64,000 bases of DNA, from positions 8,823,488-8,887,487 of the forward strand of contig OY720350.1 in assembly GCA_963082975.1 (NCBI GenBank), read 5' to 3'. Positions 20,220 through 30,854 of the stretch are shown in pieces. The notes beneath the pieces were generated by a model that saw only the letters and a program-made list of their open reading frames with translations, made no database searches and was not told the DNA's origin. Each line of letters opens with the position of its first letter. The first letter of the stretch is position 1. The position numbers and the translations under genes were made by a program. This DNA comes from Labia minor (taxonomy: Eukaryota; Arthropoda; Insecta; Dermaptera; Spongiphoridae).

Positions 20220-20630
20220 CAATAGTTAATATTAGGTTTATTTTAATTACAATTATAATTCAAAAATTTTCATCCAATTTCTTTTTATTAATTTAAAAAG
20301 TAGAAATATTCTAATTGGGTAATTGTTCAGATTAGCTGTCATGTCATGGATTTGGATAAAACTTTACCAATGGATTCCTTTTTTAATTCAAAAGAAACTT
20401 TCCTTATGCAATATTTATCGGTCTCTTCTAGATTACAAGATAAATAAAGATTTTCTAAGTTTACCAGATTAGCTGGTTATGAATATAAAAATGTGCAGCC
20501 ATTAAGTAATGTTTTAATGACTAATTCATTAATTGTTCACTTATTCACTAATTTTCGGTTCAGTGTGGTTTTAGGAAAATTATTTAATTAATTATTTTTT
20601 TAATTTTTCTAAATCGAATCAGAACTAAAA
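19191..20630. other. AT-rich DNA with GC-richer island 19540-19900
   Basis: From about 19540 to 19900 the sequence is non-repetitive and GC-richer, with a stem CACCCCC/GGGGGTG at 19633-19651. A 65-codon minus frame (19498-19695) has no similarity I recognise. The flanks are TA-rich, and an (AAT)n microsatellite lies at 20184-20218. Candidate host regulatory or exonic island. Confidence 0.35.
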
Positions 20631-21243
20631 TAAGCTGGAGTGTCTCCACTCGACTATCTCGCAATTTGAATTGGATTAAATAACATAATATATTATATTT
20701 AAATTAAATTTAATTAATTATAAATTATAAATTAAAATTAATAAATATTTATTAAACCAGCGCATGTTTGGCTCTTTGTTGATGGCACCACGTCACGTGT
20801 TGGCGCGTGAGATTTGCAGTGTTAAAAATTAATTCTGGTACTTTCAAGCCTAAATTCTATATATAGCAGTTTTATACAATTTTTAATCATGTGAAAAATT
20901 ATCAAACCTATATCTTTAATTTTACGGTCACTTTAGAGGAAAAAAAATCAAAACGTTGTAGGTAATGACCCTCTTCCGGTTGAGCTACATTTCTCAAAAG
21001 TTGATAGAAAACTACGAATTTTGAATAATGCCGATGTACCCAATTTCATGATTCTAGCTCAAAACATTTTTGAGTAATCTTCTCTACATACATACCCACC
21101 CTCCCACACACCCATCTACCCCCCACCCCCCATTTTTCTCAACCTTAGTGAAAATGATTCAGGAACCTTTAAAACGTATAAAAACATCAAAATCTCAACT
21201 TCGAAATTTTTCGTTATCGCACTACTATCTCTGGCGAGATAGT
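20631..21243 (-). mobile_element. Helentron/HINE-like family A, copy A6
   Basis: TAAGCTGGAGTGTCTCCACT at 20631 and ACTATCTCTGGCGAGATAGT at 21224-21243 mark both ends. The interior has TGATGGCACCACGTCACGTG and CCTCTTCCGGTTGAGC. The central tract has mutated to CCCACCCTCCCACACACCC. The T/A-run flanks fit insertion into poly-T. The frame 21070-21303 is a chance reading. Confidence 0.92.
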
Positions 21244-22429
21244 AAAAATAACAGAAAATCAGTGGAGCCCTCTGCTGGTCAATTTAATAAACATGGTAGC
21301 TAAATAGAATATCAATGGGTTTCTATGCAAATTTTAATAATTTTTATCCCATAAACTAAAAGCGACCCGGAAAAATTTCTTTATAATTAACAAAGAATCC
21401 ACTGGTAAAGTTTTATCCAAATCGATGACAAGACAATTAATCTGAACAATTACCTCTTTGAATGATACCTGTTTGTGATTTTGTTTGTCAATTATTATAA
21501 TTATGTATATTGATAAATTTGTTTTTACTTAATATAATTTAGTATATTATTAATCCATTTAGAGTTTTAAAATATTTAAAATACTTTAATTGGCTTCATT
21601 CATTTTTCAACCAACCAAGTGTGGTACTATTTTTTTGTTGCTTTCAACTTCTTTTCAATTCATACAGGTTCTTTTTGAAATTCCAAATCAAAAGCGCTTG
21701 TGGCGATTCATCTTTCTCATCAAGATGACAAACACCCTGTACTTTCCTAGTAAACCGAGTTTGTCCCCTTCGGCAGAACAATCCATTCGACGCCCGGGCG
21801 TCCATTTTTAAAAGCGGCCTTGTTTTTTGCGATTTTTTTTTTTAATGCCTCCGGGTCTATTCCCATACACAATCGGTCAATGGGGGATGCAGAGAGTTGG
21901 AGGTGGGCTGAATTCTTTACCAATTCTCATGAAAGAGAAATTATATCTTGAAAAAATTTACCCTTAAGCTATTATATATCAACGGGGGGAAATTATTCAG
22001 CTTTTTTTTTTATCCATTCATGGATTTTAATTAATATTTGTTTTTTATCCATTACGAATGTATAACAAAGACGATGTGGCTAGAAAGTTTTTACATCTTT
22101 TTCTCTTTTCACTTTAATTTAAATTAAAATGTACAAATGTAGATCATTTCTTTTTCATTTTTTTTTTGTTTTTGTTTTTTTTTCCATATTTTGTGTATAT
22201 ATAATAACATAGTTTTGTTATAAAATTAAAAAATAAATAAATAAATTTAATCTATGCATTGTATTGAGGCGCTTGCGTAAAAAGGCGTCATAATTTACGT
22301 AATATTTAAACAATAATAAAAAATAGTTGTAGACTTGTAGTCGAGCTTTTGTAAATTGCAATATACTAAAATAGTGGGATATGATGATTCTATTTTTATT
22401 GGCAGCTGAAATCATTGTTTTCTGCCTTA
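21244..22429. other. Mixed AT-rich and GC-richer unique sequence
   Basis: About 21690-21930 is GC-richer and non-repetitive (CGACGCCCGGGCGTCC forms a short palindrome near 21788). Frames at 21590-21811 and 22218-22415 have no recognisable similarity. Otherwise AT-rich. Confidence 0.3.
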
Positions 22430-22903
22430 ATTATAAATTATAAATTAAAATTAATAAATAATATTTATTAAATCAGCGCATGTTTGGCTCTTTGTGGATG
22501 GCACCACGTCACGTGTTGGCGCGTGAGATTTGCAGTGTTAAAAAATGAATTCCGGTACTTTCAGCGATTCAATCAAGCTGAAATTCTATATATAGCAGTT
22601 TTATACAATTTTTAATCATATGAAAATCTATCAAACATATATCTTTATTTTTAAGGTCAGTTTAGAAGAAAAAAAATCAAAACGTTGTAGGTAATGACCC
22701 TCTTCGGGTCAAAAGTTGATAGAAAACTACAAATTTTGAATAATGACCATGTACCAAATTTCATGATTCTAGCTCAAACCGTTTTTGCGTAATCTTGTCT
22801 ACATACATACGCACATACACATTTTTCTCAACCTTATGATTCAGAATCCTTCAAAACGTATAAAAACATCAATATCTCAACATCGAAATTCTGGCGAGAT
22901 AGT
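22430..22903 (-). mobile_element. Helentron/HINE-like family A, copy A7 (3' terminus lost)
   Basis: It begins within the TTATTAAATCAGCGCATGTT block, so the hairpin and subterminal repeat at its 3' side are missing. It runs through CTTTCAGCGATTCAATCAAG and AACGTTGTAGGTAATGACCC to half of the 5' palindrome (CTGGCGAGATAGT). A short deletion in the module removes GGTTGAGCTACATTTC. Family B copy B4 starts only 15 bp further on. Confidence 0.85.
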
Positions 22904-22918
22904 CAAAAGAAGAAAAGA

Positions 22919-23582
22919 ATAAGTTGACCTGTGGCCAGGTCCGAACCGACCGACGGTTTGAAATAAATTAATTTCCAGCTACAGAAACAATTTCAAATAA
23001 TTTTAATATATCTATTAATGTAATAAAAAACAGATAGGCATAGAACATAAATATTTTTAATTTTATTTTATTTATAATATATAGCTGAAGTAGCCGGCGT
23101 TGCCGGCGTTACCCGAGGCTGTCATGAAGGGCTGGGTGACGTCATATAATTTTAAATTAAGAAAAACATAATGAAGATGATTTGATGATAAAACCAATAC
23201 ATTCGTGGTGATATGTAAAAAAATCTCCTTATGTGAAATTTGGTGCGAAAATAACCCTTCCCTTCTTATCGTCGATCGCTAATACTACCACTTCCGGTTT
23301 CCGGATTTGCACCAAAAGTTGATCAATTCATCCCACTGATGCATTAAGTAAATATACCAAATTTCATCAAAATCCGTTCAGCCGTTCAGGCTGTACACAT
23401 CTATACGGACGGACGGACGGACAGACGGACGGACAGACGGACAGACGGACGGACGGACAGACATCATGCTAAAAATACTTTTTTCTGTTAAGAAAATGCA
23501 TGATTCGTGGAGATATGTAAAAATCTCCACATGTGAAATTTGGTGTGAAAACAATACCTCCCTTACTATCGTCGGTCGGTAA
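22919..23582 (-). mobile_element. Helentron/HINE-like family B, copy B4
   Basis: Full length on the minus strand. AAGTTGACCTGTGGCCAGGT and CGAACCGACCGACGG form the 3' end, and CGTCGGTCGGT followed by A-run at 23570-23585 forms the 5' end. The GGAC/GACA tract at 23404-23462 is the longest of all B copies. A small deletion is seen at GAGGCTGTCATGAAGG. Confidence 0.93.
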
Positions 23583-24390
23583 AAATAACATTTTCATACC
23601 TTTTGAATCTTGAAAAAGATTGTTGCAAACATTCTAAAGTTAGCAGACCTGTAATTAATATTTGAACAGATTCAGAATTCAATCGAACAACATTCGAAAA
23701 ATGCGCATAAAGTAAATAAATACATCAATTAACTTGAAACCTCTATATCTGGAAATATATATTTTCTATTTTATTTTTCTATTTTAAAGATTAATTTTAA
23801 TTTAAAGAATAGATTGATTTGAAATGCTAAACGTAAATAAAACTCCGATTCCTTATATAGAATAAACAAATCATGTTATTTTACTATTTTCAATTAGTCT
23901 TATTATTTGAGGGAGAAAAGCAAGTTAAGGAGGACTGGCTTGTTTAGAATTGTTTAGAAATTCCAACAGTATTAGTTTATGATCACTTTAAATTAGGGAA
24001 ATTTTTCCGATATTATTCTCTCTTTGCTCTTAATGTAACTAGATTCGAAAACTGATCTTTTACTCCTCCCTCATTCAGCTATGACCCTATAATTTCTGAT
24101 GTATGTGTTTGATCTTTCAAACTCACTTTGAAGGTTTAGAGAAGATAGGAAGATCAAAGAAAGGATGCATAGCTCACAGAAAGTACAGATACTTTAATAT
24201 AATACTTTTTATTACCTTACAAAACAAAATATTAATACAAATCTGAAATCATACTTATTTCCTACAATTAATTTATATTAATTTAAGTAATGATTTAGTA
24301 TTATTCTAATGGTTATTTACATGCTTAGGTATATTATAATAATTATTATATTATGAATATAAATTCATCTGTTTATCTCTATGCTTTTAC
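23583..24390. other. AT-rich stretch
   Basis: Moderately complex around 23880-24180 (GGGAGAAAAGCAAGTTAAGG onward) but without reading frames or repeat matches. Confidence 0.35.
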
Positions 24391-24420
24391 ATAACTCGAA
24401 AGTTCTTGGCCACAAAATCT
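24391..24420 (-). repeat. Tiny LINE 3'-end remnant
   Basis: AACTCGAAAGTTCTTGGCC matches the extreme 3' side of the minus-strand LINE fragment at 421-442 (AACTCGAAAGTTTTTGGCC). Only about 20 bp survive. Confidence 0.4.
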
Positions 24421-24445
24421 ATGTTTTCAACTTCAAAGTCAAAGT

Positions 24446-24796
24446 CAGTAATTCTCAACTACTGTGCAGTGATAATTTCTAAATGCCCCGCCAAATTTTA
24501 CAAATGTAAAGTTCTAATTAAGAAAAATGTCTTATTTATTATATATGTATTTAAAAAAAGCAGATAAAATGTTTTTTTCGATCAAGCTATTAAATATTAT
24601 CACCTTTTTTTCAATTTTTTCAATATGATTCTAAAAAAAGGTAAAATGTTTTTGCAATCAGGCTCTTAAACATTTTCGACTTTTTTTCAATCTTTTCAAT
24701 ATGGTAAATAACTTTTACACTTATCTTTTTGTGTCCCGCCAAATTTTTTAACCGTTAAAAATGTGCCGCGGTAAAAAAAAAGGTTGAGAATCACTG
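24446..24796. mobile_element. hAT MITE of the 'TTCTCAACYACTGTGC' family
   Basis: The ends are CAGTAATTCTCAACTACTGT and (reverse complement) CAGTGATTCTCAACC, flanked by 8-bp sequences GTCAAAGT and CTCTAAGT that agree at 6 of 8 positions. The interior repeats GCTCTTAAACATTTTCGAC and TTTTCAATATG words. GTGCCGCGG lies near the right end. It is the sister of 61730-62131. Confidence 0.85.
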
Positions 24797-25605
24797 CTCT
24801 AAGTCCTTATAATACCAAAAATCCTTTGGATATATTTTTCATTAAATTTAAATCTTTCATAAACTGTTTTTTTTTTTATTAATATAATTTAAATTAGTCA
24901 GTAAAATGAAAAATTTTAACTTGTGTCATTTGTTAATCAGTTAATAATTAACAATTCATCGTTATTTCTATCATTATAATTATTTTCTCTATCTATTAAA
25001 TACTATTCTTATAATATTATGTAGTGAAATGTATTTTTAGATTTTAGAATTATATTTTAACTTACCTACTTATCCTAAAGATGTCAGTTGACCTTACTTA
25101 TATGCTTCATATAAACGTATTTTGTCTTGCATGCAGCGGAAATGGAGGACATTCACGCTAAAGCGCGTACGAAATCAGAAACATAATTTTTACCCTGTCT
25201 CATAATAATATATTAATCAGCTAACAATAAACTAGACATATATTATATAAAAAAAAACATTATTATTTATTAATAGCTTATTATTATTATTATATTAATA
25301 AATTTGAGCTCTAATCAATTTAATTAAAAAATGATATATTATTTTAAATTGGTAATTATTATTTTAATTATTTTATTTTACTTCTTCTTTATACATTTTA
25401 TTATATATCTATATATATAGATATATAAAAGAACAAAATCTTATTGAAAAAAAATTTGAATATGATAATTTATTATATTATCTATTATAAAATTAAACAT
25501 TAAGTAACCAGACAGATGAGCTTAAAAGATTATATGTATAAGTTTTTCTATAATTTTTTGTTTTGTTTTATCGTATATAAGTACATAAGTAATATTATAA
25601 ATATA
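24797..25605. other. AT-rich stretch
   Basis: Low-complexity A/T sequence. A short complex segment lies at 25110-25200 (TGCATGCAGCGGAAATGGAG). Nothing else seen. Confidence 0.4.
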
Positions 25606-25607
25606 TA

Positions 25608-26442
25608 CGAGGTTTGTTCAAAAGAAAAAGTGAATTTTGAATTATATCGAAAAGTATTTATTTATTCATCAATGTTCATTTTGTCCCCTTCAAAGTAATT
25701 CCCCTCAGATATAATGCACTAATGCCAGCACTTCTTCGTCGAAGCTGAAAAGCGCTTTTCGGTATGGCCATCAGCTTGTTCTTCGATTCCAACTTTATCT
25801 CATCAATTGTGGCAAAATGCTTTCCTTTCATTGGTCTCTTCAGTTTTGAAAATAGGAAAAAGTCACAGGGAGCCAAATCTGGTGAATACGGTGGTTGAGG
25901 CATGATACTGTTTTTTTTTTTTGGTCAAAAAATCACGAACAAGCAATACGGTGTGTGAGCTATCGTGATGCAGAATCCATGATTTGTTTTTCCACAATTC
26001 CGATCGTTTGAGTCGTATTATGCAATTATTGCATAACTTTGTAATCGAAGAAAACAGTGAGCAAAACCTTCACATTTGATCAAATTTGGCGTGCTTTTTC
26101 GTTCTTCTGTAAAGCGCTTGTACCACTTATAAATATTTTTATGAGACAAAGTAGACTCGCCGAATGCCACAGTCAACATTTTGAGTGCGTTGAAGCTCTT
26201 TATTCCAAATTAACAAAAAATTTCATACAGATTCTTTGATTCATTTTTTTTTAAGTGAAAAATCGAAGAACATTTAAAAACGTCACTAACTTTTTCACTT
26301 GTCAAAAACAAGCTACTAATCCAAAATGGCTGATAATGTCAACATATGAGAAACATATGTGTAACAATATAACAAAAAAAATTTTGATAATCGAATGTTC
26401 ACAGTCCGCGAAAATTCAAAATTAACCTATATTGATACCTCG
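25608..26442 (-). mobile_element. Defective mariner with CGAGGT ends
   Basis: Both ends begin CGAGGT and are flanked by TA (25606-25607, 26443-26444). Both inner ends contain TTTTGAATT. At 835 bp it is shorter than a usual autonomous mariner (about 1.3 kb). The transposase lies on the minus strand (next entry). Confidence 0.85.
25676..26060 (-). pseudogene. Mariner transposase catalytic-domain pseudogene
   Basis: Reading from 26060 leftwards, KVLLTVFFDYKVMQ carries the first aspartate, NKSWILHHDSSHTVLL the second (the HHD block) and YSPDLAPCDFFLFSKLK the third, followed by RPMKGKHFATIDEIK. All three DDE/D residues are thus visible. A stop after KVMQ and a frameshift in a T/A homopolymer at about 25910-25921 separate the blocks. 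The N-terminal DNA-binding domain is largely missing. The last open part (25676-25903) is the usual mariner C-terminus. Inactive. Confidence 0.88.
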
Positions 26443-27360
26443 TATATTTATATCAAAATTAAAAAAAAATCTCGATTTTATATAAATTAGGTACTTGTTA
26501 GTATTGTTTTTAAATATCGAAGATTTATATTAAACAAAAAAAAAAAAAAGAAAAAATTAATTAATATTATAGTAATGATAAATGATAGATTCGATAAATT
26601 TAAAAATTTAAATTTATTTTTTAATAAACAATTTTGGTTTTCAGGACGAGCACACTAAGATTACTATCTAATTTATGTTTAACTAAAGCTTAGTTAATGG
26701 AAGCAAGAAATGCCTCTTGAGTTTCCAATTTTCAAATTAAAATAGTGCCCGTAAAGATGACTCTAACGTAGAAGATGCTAACTAAATATAAACGTTAGTA
26801 GTCGATTCTGAACCCATAATTATGGCCGACTAGAAAACCACATCTCGAGCTCTATATGAATGGGTTCGATCTTCATTTAGTGGTCTCTTTTGTATTCTCA
26901 AAGAGATCTCTGCAAATTCCTTTATCGCCCACCTATATATACCTTACCATTTAAACAAATGTAATTCGAACTTTGGCTATTTAAATCTTCTATTTTATGT
27001 TCTTTGGCTAATTTCAATTTAGCAATGTATGTATTCTATAATGTATTTTAAATTCTAATTTTCTATCCTTTCCAATCTTTCTCCCGCAATGTCTCCGTTC
27101 TATTTTGAATTATAATTTTAATCAGCTAACGACTTGGAATTTAATTTTCGAAATGGATAAATTCATTTCATTTCTCTAATCTAAACGATCGATCGATAAA
27201 ATAATATTCAATTTCTCATTCACAGTCTGAATTTCATGTTTTGTTATTAATATTATTCATTGGTTATTTTTTTACTTGAATTAATTATAAAATTCTTAAT
27301 GTCAATTTAATTAAATTGAGTCGAGTGAACATAATATGTTATAATATATATTATGTTATA
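26443..27360. other. AT-rich stretch with moderately complex middle
   Basis: 26640-27200 is less repetitive (GAACCCATAATTATGGCCGA and similar) without a supported reading frame. Poly-A runs precede it. Nothing recognised. Confidence 0.35.
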
Positions 27361-27362
27361 TT

Positions 27363-27979
27363 ATCCGAACCGCCGGTCGGTTCTTTAAAAAATTTATTCC
27401 TTATGAACTATGAATATATTTAAGATTAAGATTATTATTTAAAATAAATAAATGACAAAATATATGAAACAATTTTGGATAATTTAAAAGAACATAAATT
27501 AAATAAAAAATGGTGATAAATCATACAGCCCTTAAACGTACTTAATAATGCACTGAAAGCCTAAAAAGTATGGCCTGTGGTCATAACATAAATATTTTTA
27601 ATTTCATTTTATTTATAATATTTTGTATTTAAGGAAGCGCTGTCTTACGTCATTTAAATTTCCTACTTTAAATTAAGAAAAAACTAATAAACGTTCTGAA
27701 ACAATTTCAAATAATTTACAAGTACGTATCAATGCACTGAAAGAGAGAGATATGGATATAACATAAATATATTTAATTTTATTTTATTTATAATATTTTA
27801 TATTTAAGGAAGCACTGTTTGACGTAGTTGCTGCCGTCATTTAATTTTCCTACATCTAATTAAGAAATAACTAATAAAGATGATTTTTCAGGAGTCTGAA
27901 ACCAATACAGATCGACTTTTGTTTATAAAAATTATAAATGGTGTGAATTTCAAAAAAATCCTTTAAATATTTCAAAAAT

Positions 27980-28015
<36 letters not shown>

Positions 28016-28042
28016 TTTTGCTAGTATATTACGATAAGATAT
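27363..28042 (+). mobile_element. Diverged B-related element, family D
   Basis: It starts with CCGAACCGCCGGTCGGTTC, an echo of the family B subterminal repeat. It then carries two successive units of TATAACATAAATAT..TTTAATTT..ATTTATAATAT and AAGGAAGCRCTGT..GACGTA, like the family B second half on the minus strand. It ends near a (TA)n tract (27983-28011) followed by ACAATTTTTGCTAGTATATT, a 3' block shared with 43258-43500, 59320 and 60550. Non-coding; boundaries approximate. Confidence 0.5.
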
Positions 28043-28925
28043 TATATTTAAAATTACCATCTGATATCTATATAACTACGAATCTGTGTATTTTGCTCTT
28101 TGTATTGTTCTGTCTATTATAATGAAGAGTAAGTGCTTCTGTTCTGTGCTTATCACAACCTCTTAAACATCAATTATAATCCATGAACGGATGAAATAGA
28201 AAATTGATATTGAAACTACGCGTTGCGTATATCAATCAAGTTTTCTTTACATTTCTATTTTTGTGATAATATCATTAGAAATATATATATATATATATAT
28301 TTAGATTCATCAAAAATAAAATTTTATTTAATAAATTATTTATTTAATATATTAATATAAATTTTAAATATAATATATTTTATAATTTATTGATTTTATT
28401 TAATAAATATCCGATTCTTAGTAAATGATTATCAGTCAATATTCTTTTTTAAATTATTTTTTTAATAAATATAATAAATTATTATTATAATATAGAGATA
28501 ATATTATTTTGTTTTAAATAAAAAGTAAAAGGGACCTCACCAGCAAATTACCAGTAATGATTTTTTTTTTCTAATCGTGCGAAAAGCCATTCATTCAAAT
28601 TTCATGGAAAAACAGAATATAAATATAAATAGGAATAGAATTTATTTATTTTAATATTTATTTTTTAATAAAATCTTTTAGTTTGCATTGCAAAGTGAAT
28701 GTGATAAGTTACCTATCGATTGGGATGTGTGTCCGTCCACCTTGCCAGGTAATTCATTAATATGTATTTTATTCATTCTCTTTAATTAGAAATATTATTT
28801 ATTTGTTTTCTATCCACACTTTATATTAAAATGATTATTTTAATTAATTATTTATGTTTTTTTTTGGATTAAATTATTTGATTTTTACTACTAAACGTTT
28901 TGATCATTTATTTCATTATTCATTA
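28043..28925. other. AT-rich stretch
   Basis: TA tract at 28281-28302. The rest is A/T-rich. CTACGCGTTGCGTATATCAA near 28215 is the only GC-richer spot. No genes seen. Confidence 0.4.
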
Positions 28926-29063
28926 CTTTCCCGCATACTTCGTATAAGGGAAGTATTGGAATCGTCAAAAATTTCGACTTCGAGATTTTGATAGATCTTG
29001 ACGTTTTAGACCTCCCTGAGTCGGAAAATACCATTTTTGGAATTATGTCTGTGTGTGTGTATG

Positions 29064-29094
<31 letters not shown>

Positions 29095-30031
29095 TGTCTG
29101 TAAGCAAATTTACTCAAAAACTAATCAAGCTAGGACTTCGAAATTTGGTACACCTATATTATTCACACTTTGTAGATTTCTATCAAAATTTCGTCAAAAT
29201 CGGTTAACCGGAAGTGATACTTTACCTACAATGGTTGCGTTTACCTTTCAAGTAAAGTACCAGTTTGCTTCGAGATATTTGCTTCATATTTTGTATATAG
29301 ATTTAAAAATATGAAAAAAATTCAGATACCAAATTTCATCATGATCTGACTACCGGAAGTGACATTTTACCTATACAAGTAGCGTTTCCTTTTTACAGAC
29401 CGACGATAGTAAGGGAGGTATTGTTTTCACACCAAATTTCACCTATGGATATTTTTAGGTACATATCTCCACGAATCATGCATTTTCTTAACAGAAAAAA
29501 GTATTTTTAGCATGATGTCTGTCCGTCCGTCCGATGTGTGTCCGTAGAGATGTGTACAGCTTGAACGGCTCAACGGATTTTGATGAAATTTGGTATATTT
29601 ATATTTACTTAATGCATCAGTATGATGAATGGATCAACTTTTGGTGCAAATCCGGAAACCGGAAGTGCTAGTATTGCCGATCAAAGAGAGGAAGTGAAGG
29701 GTTATTTTCATATCAAATTTCACGTGAAGGCATATCTCCACGTGTTATGCACTTTGTATTGATTTTATCCTCGAGAAAAATCATCTTCATTAGTTTTTTC
29801 TTAATTTAAAATTATATGACGTCACCCAGCACTTCATGACGTCACAGCCAGCCCTTATATATTATAAATAAAATAAAATTAAAAATATTTATATTATATC
29901 CATATGTGTTTTTTTTACATTTAAAATATCAGTTAACCGGAAGTAGCACTTTATTACATTCTAAATATTCATTCGCAACTCTTTATACCTATTTGTATGC
30001 GGGAAAGTCTAGGGGAGGACACTCCCGCTTA
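28926..30031 (+). mobile_element. Helentron/HINE-like family C, with nested B fragment
   Basis: The 5' end TTTCCCGCATAC plus AAGGGAAGTATTGG lies after a T-run side. A GT then (GTAT)n tract follows at 29048-29093, and then the module ACTAATCAAGCTAGGACTTC, GAAATTTGGTACACC, AAAATCGGTTAACCGGAAGT. The 3' end is GTATGCGGGAAAG, hairpin GGGAG-GACA-CTCCC and GCTTATT, the same plan as A and B with a different subterminal repeat. A family B segment occupies 29395 to about 29920. Only one copy lies in the window. The frame 28988-29314 is a chance reading through the repeat. Confidence 0.85.
29395..29920 (+). mobile_element. Family B fragment B5 nested in family C
   Basis: It starts ACAGACCGACGATAGTAAGG after TTTTT, runs through GTCY repeats at 29517-29533 and GAAACCGGAAGTGC to ATATGACGTCACCC and ACATTTAAAAT, but lacks the B hairpin terminus. 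It then passes into family C sequence (AGTTAACCGGAAGTAGCAC). The 3' junction may be a deletion or a recombination between the related families. Confidence 0.75.
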
Positions 30032-30093
30032 TTTATTTTTTAATGCTCTCATCATCATCATTGGAATATATTAATTAATTCAAATATATATAA

Positions 30094-30252
30094 ACAAAGA
30101 GCCAAACATGCGCTGGTTTAATAAATATTATCTATTAATTTTAATTTATAATTTATATATAATTAAATTTAATTTAAATATTATATTTACTTATATGTTA
30201 TTTAATCCAATTCAAATTGCGAGATAGAGGAGTGGAGACACTCCAGCTTATT
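30094..30252 (+). mobile_element. Family A 3'-end fragment, copy A8
   Basis: Only the last 160 bp are present: CAAAGAGCCAAACATGCGCT, the AT-rich spacer, GCGAGATAGAGGAGTGG, stem-loop and CTCCAGCTTATT. 5'-truncated copy 60 bp downstream of family C. Confidence 0.88.
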
Positions 30253-30468
30253 TTTTAACCTATAGAATACAATCCATGAGGGCAGTTAGCCCCGTTTTTT
30301 TTTGTCTTTACATTCATAAAAAAACTTTTATAAAAATAATATTAAAACTAATACTCTATTCTAATGTTAATAATAATAATTCTATTTTAAAATTTTTTTA
30401 ACCTTCCATTGGAATCTTTTTTTAAATATTGATTTAAAAAGTTGATCCACACAATATATAGTTTATAG

Positions 30469-30854
30469 AAATAAAATAAAAAAAACTTTTTAAAAACACG
30501 CTTTTATTTAAATGCTAAAAAGGAGAAAATAATTTGTCCACACAAACCACAATTTCCTTACAATTAATCATATCTAAGAAATGAAAGCGTGGACGCCAAA
30601 CATACAGAGAAAGGAAAAGAATACGAAGGACATTTCATTGTATATCTACAATCCTTTCTGTTTTTTTTCCTTTTCTACTATAATTAATAACTATGTCTCA
30701 TTGAAGTAGAATTTACGTTTTTCCCTGCATGTTTTTAGATATGATTAATTGTAAGGAAATTGTGATGTGTGTGTGGTGAAATTATTTTCTCCTTTTTAGC
30801 GCATTTAAATAAAAGCGTGTTTTTAAAAAGTTTTTTTTTATATTTTTTTTATTT
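30469..30854. repeat. Long fold-back (inverted repeat, ~115-bp arms)
   Basis: The left arm 30469-30579 contains AACTTTTTAAAAACACGC, CTAAAAAGGAGAAAATAATT and CCTTACAATTAATCATATCT. The right arm 30734-30854 contains the reverse complements in reverse order (AGATATGATTAATTGTAAGG, then AATTATTTTCTCCTTTTTAG, then GCGTGTTTTTAAAAAGTT). The arms differ by a few substitutions and small indels around a spacer of about 150 bp. A MITE or a long hairpin RNA source; no target duplication was recognised. Confidence 0.88.

Noticed and set aside
23400-23465. GGAC/GACA tract as a CRISPR-like or satellite array
   Set aside because: It is the internal GTCY microsatellite of a family B element, with no spacers.
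28988-29314. Open frames rich in VCVYVCMYVC (also 48858-49085, 63124-63330)
   Set aside because: They are translations of the GT/GTAT microsatellite and core module of families A and C, with no sign of coding constraint.
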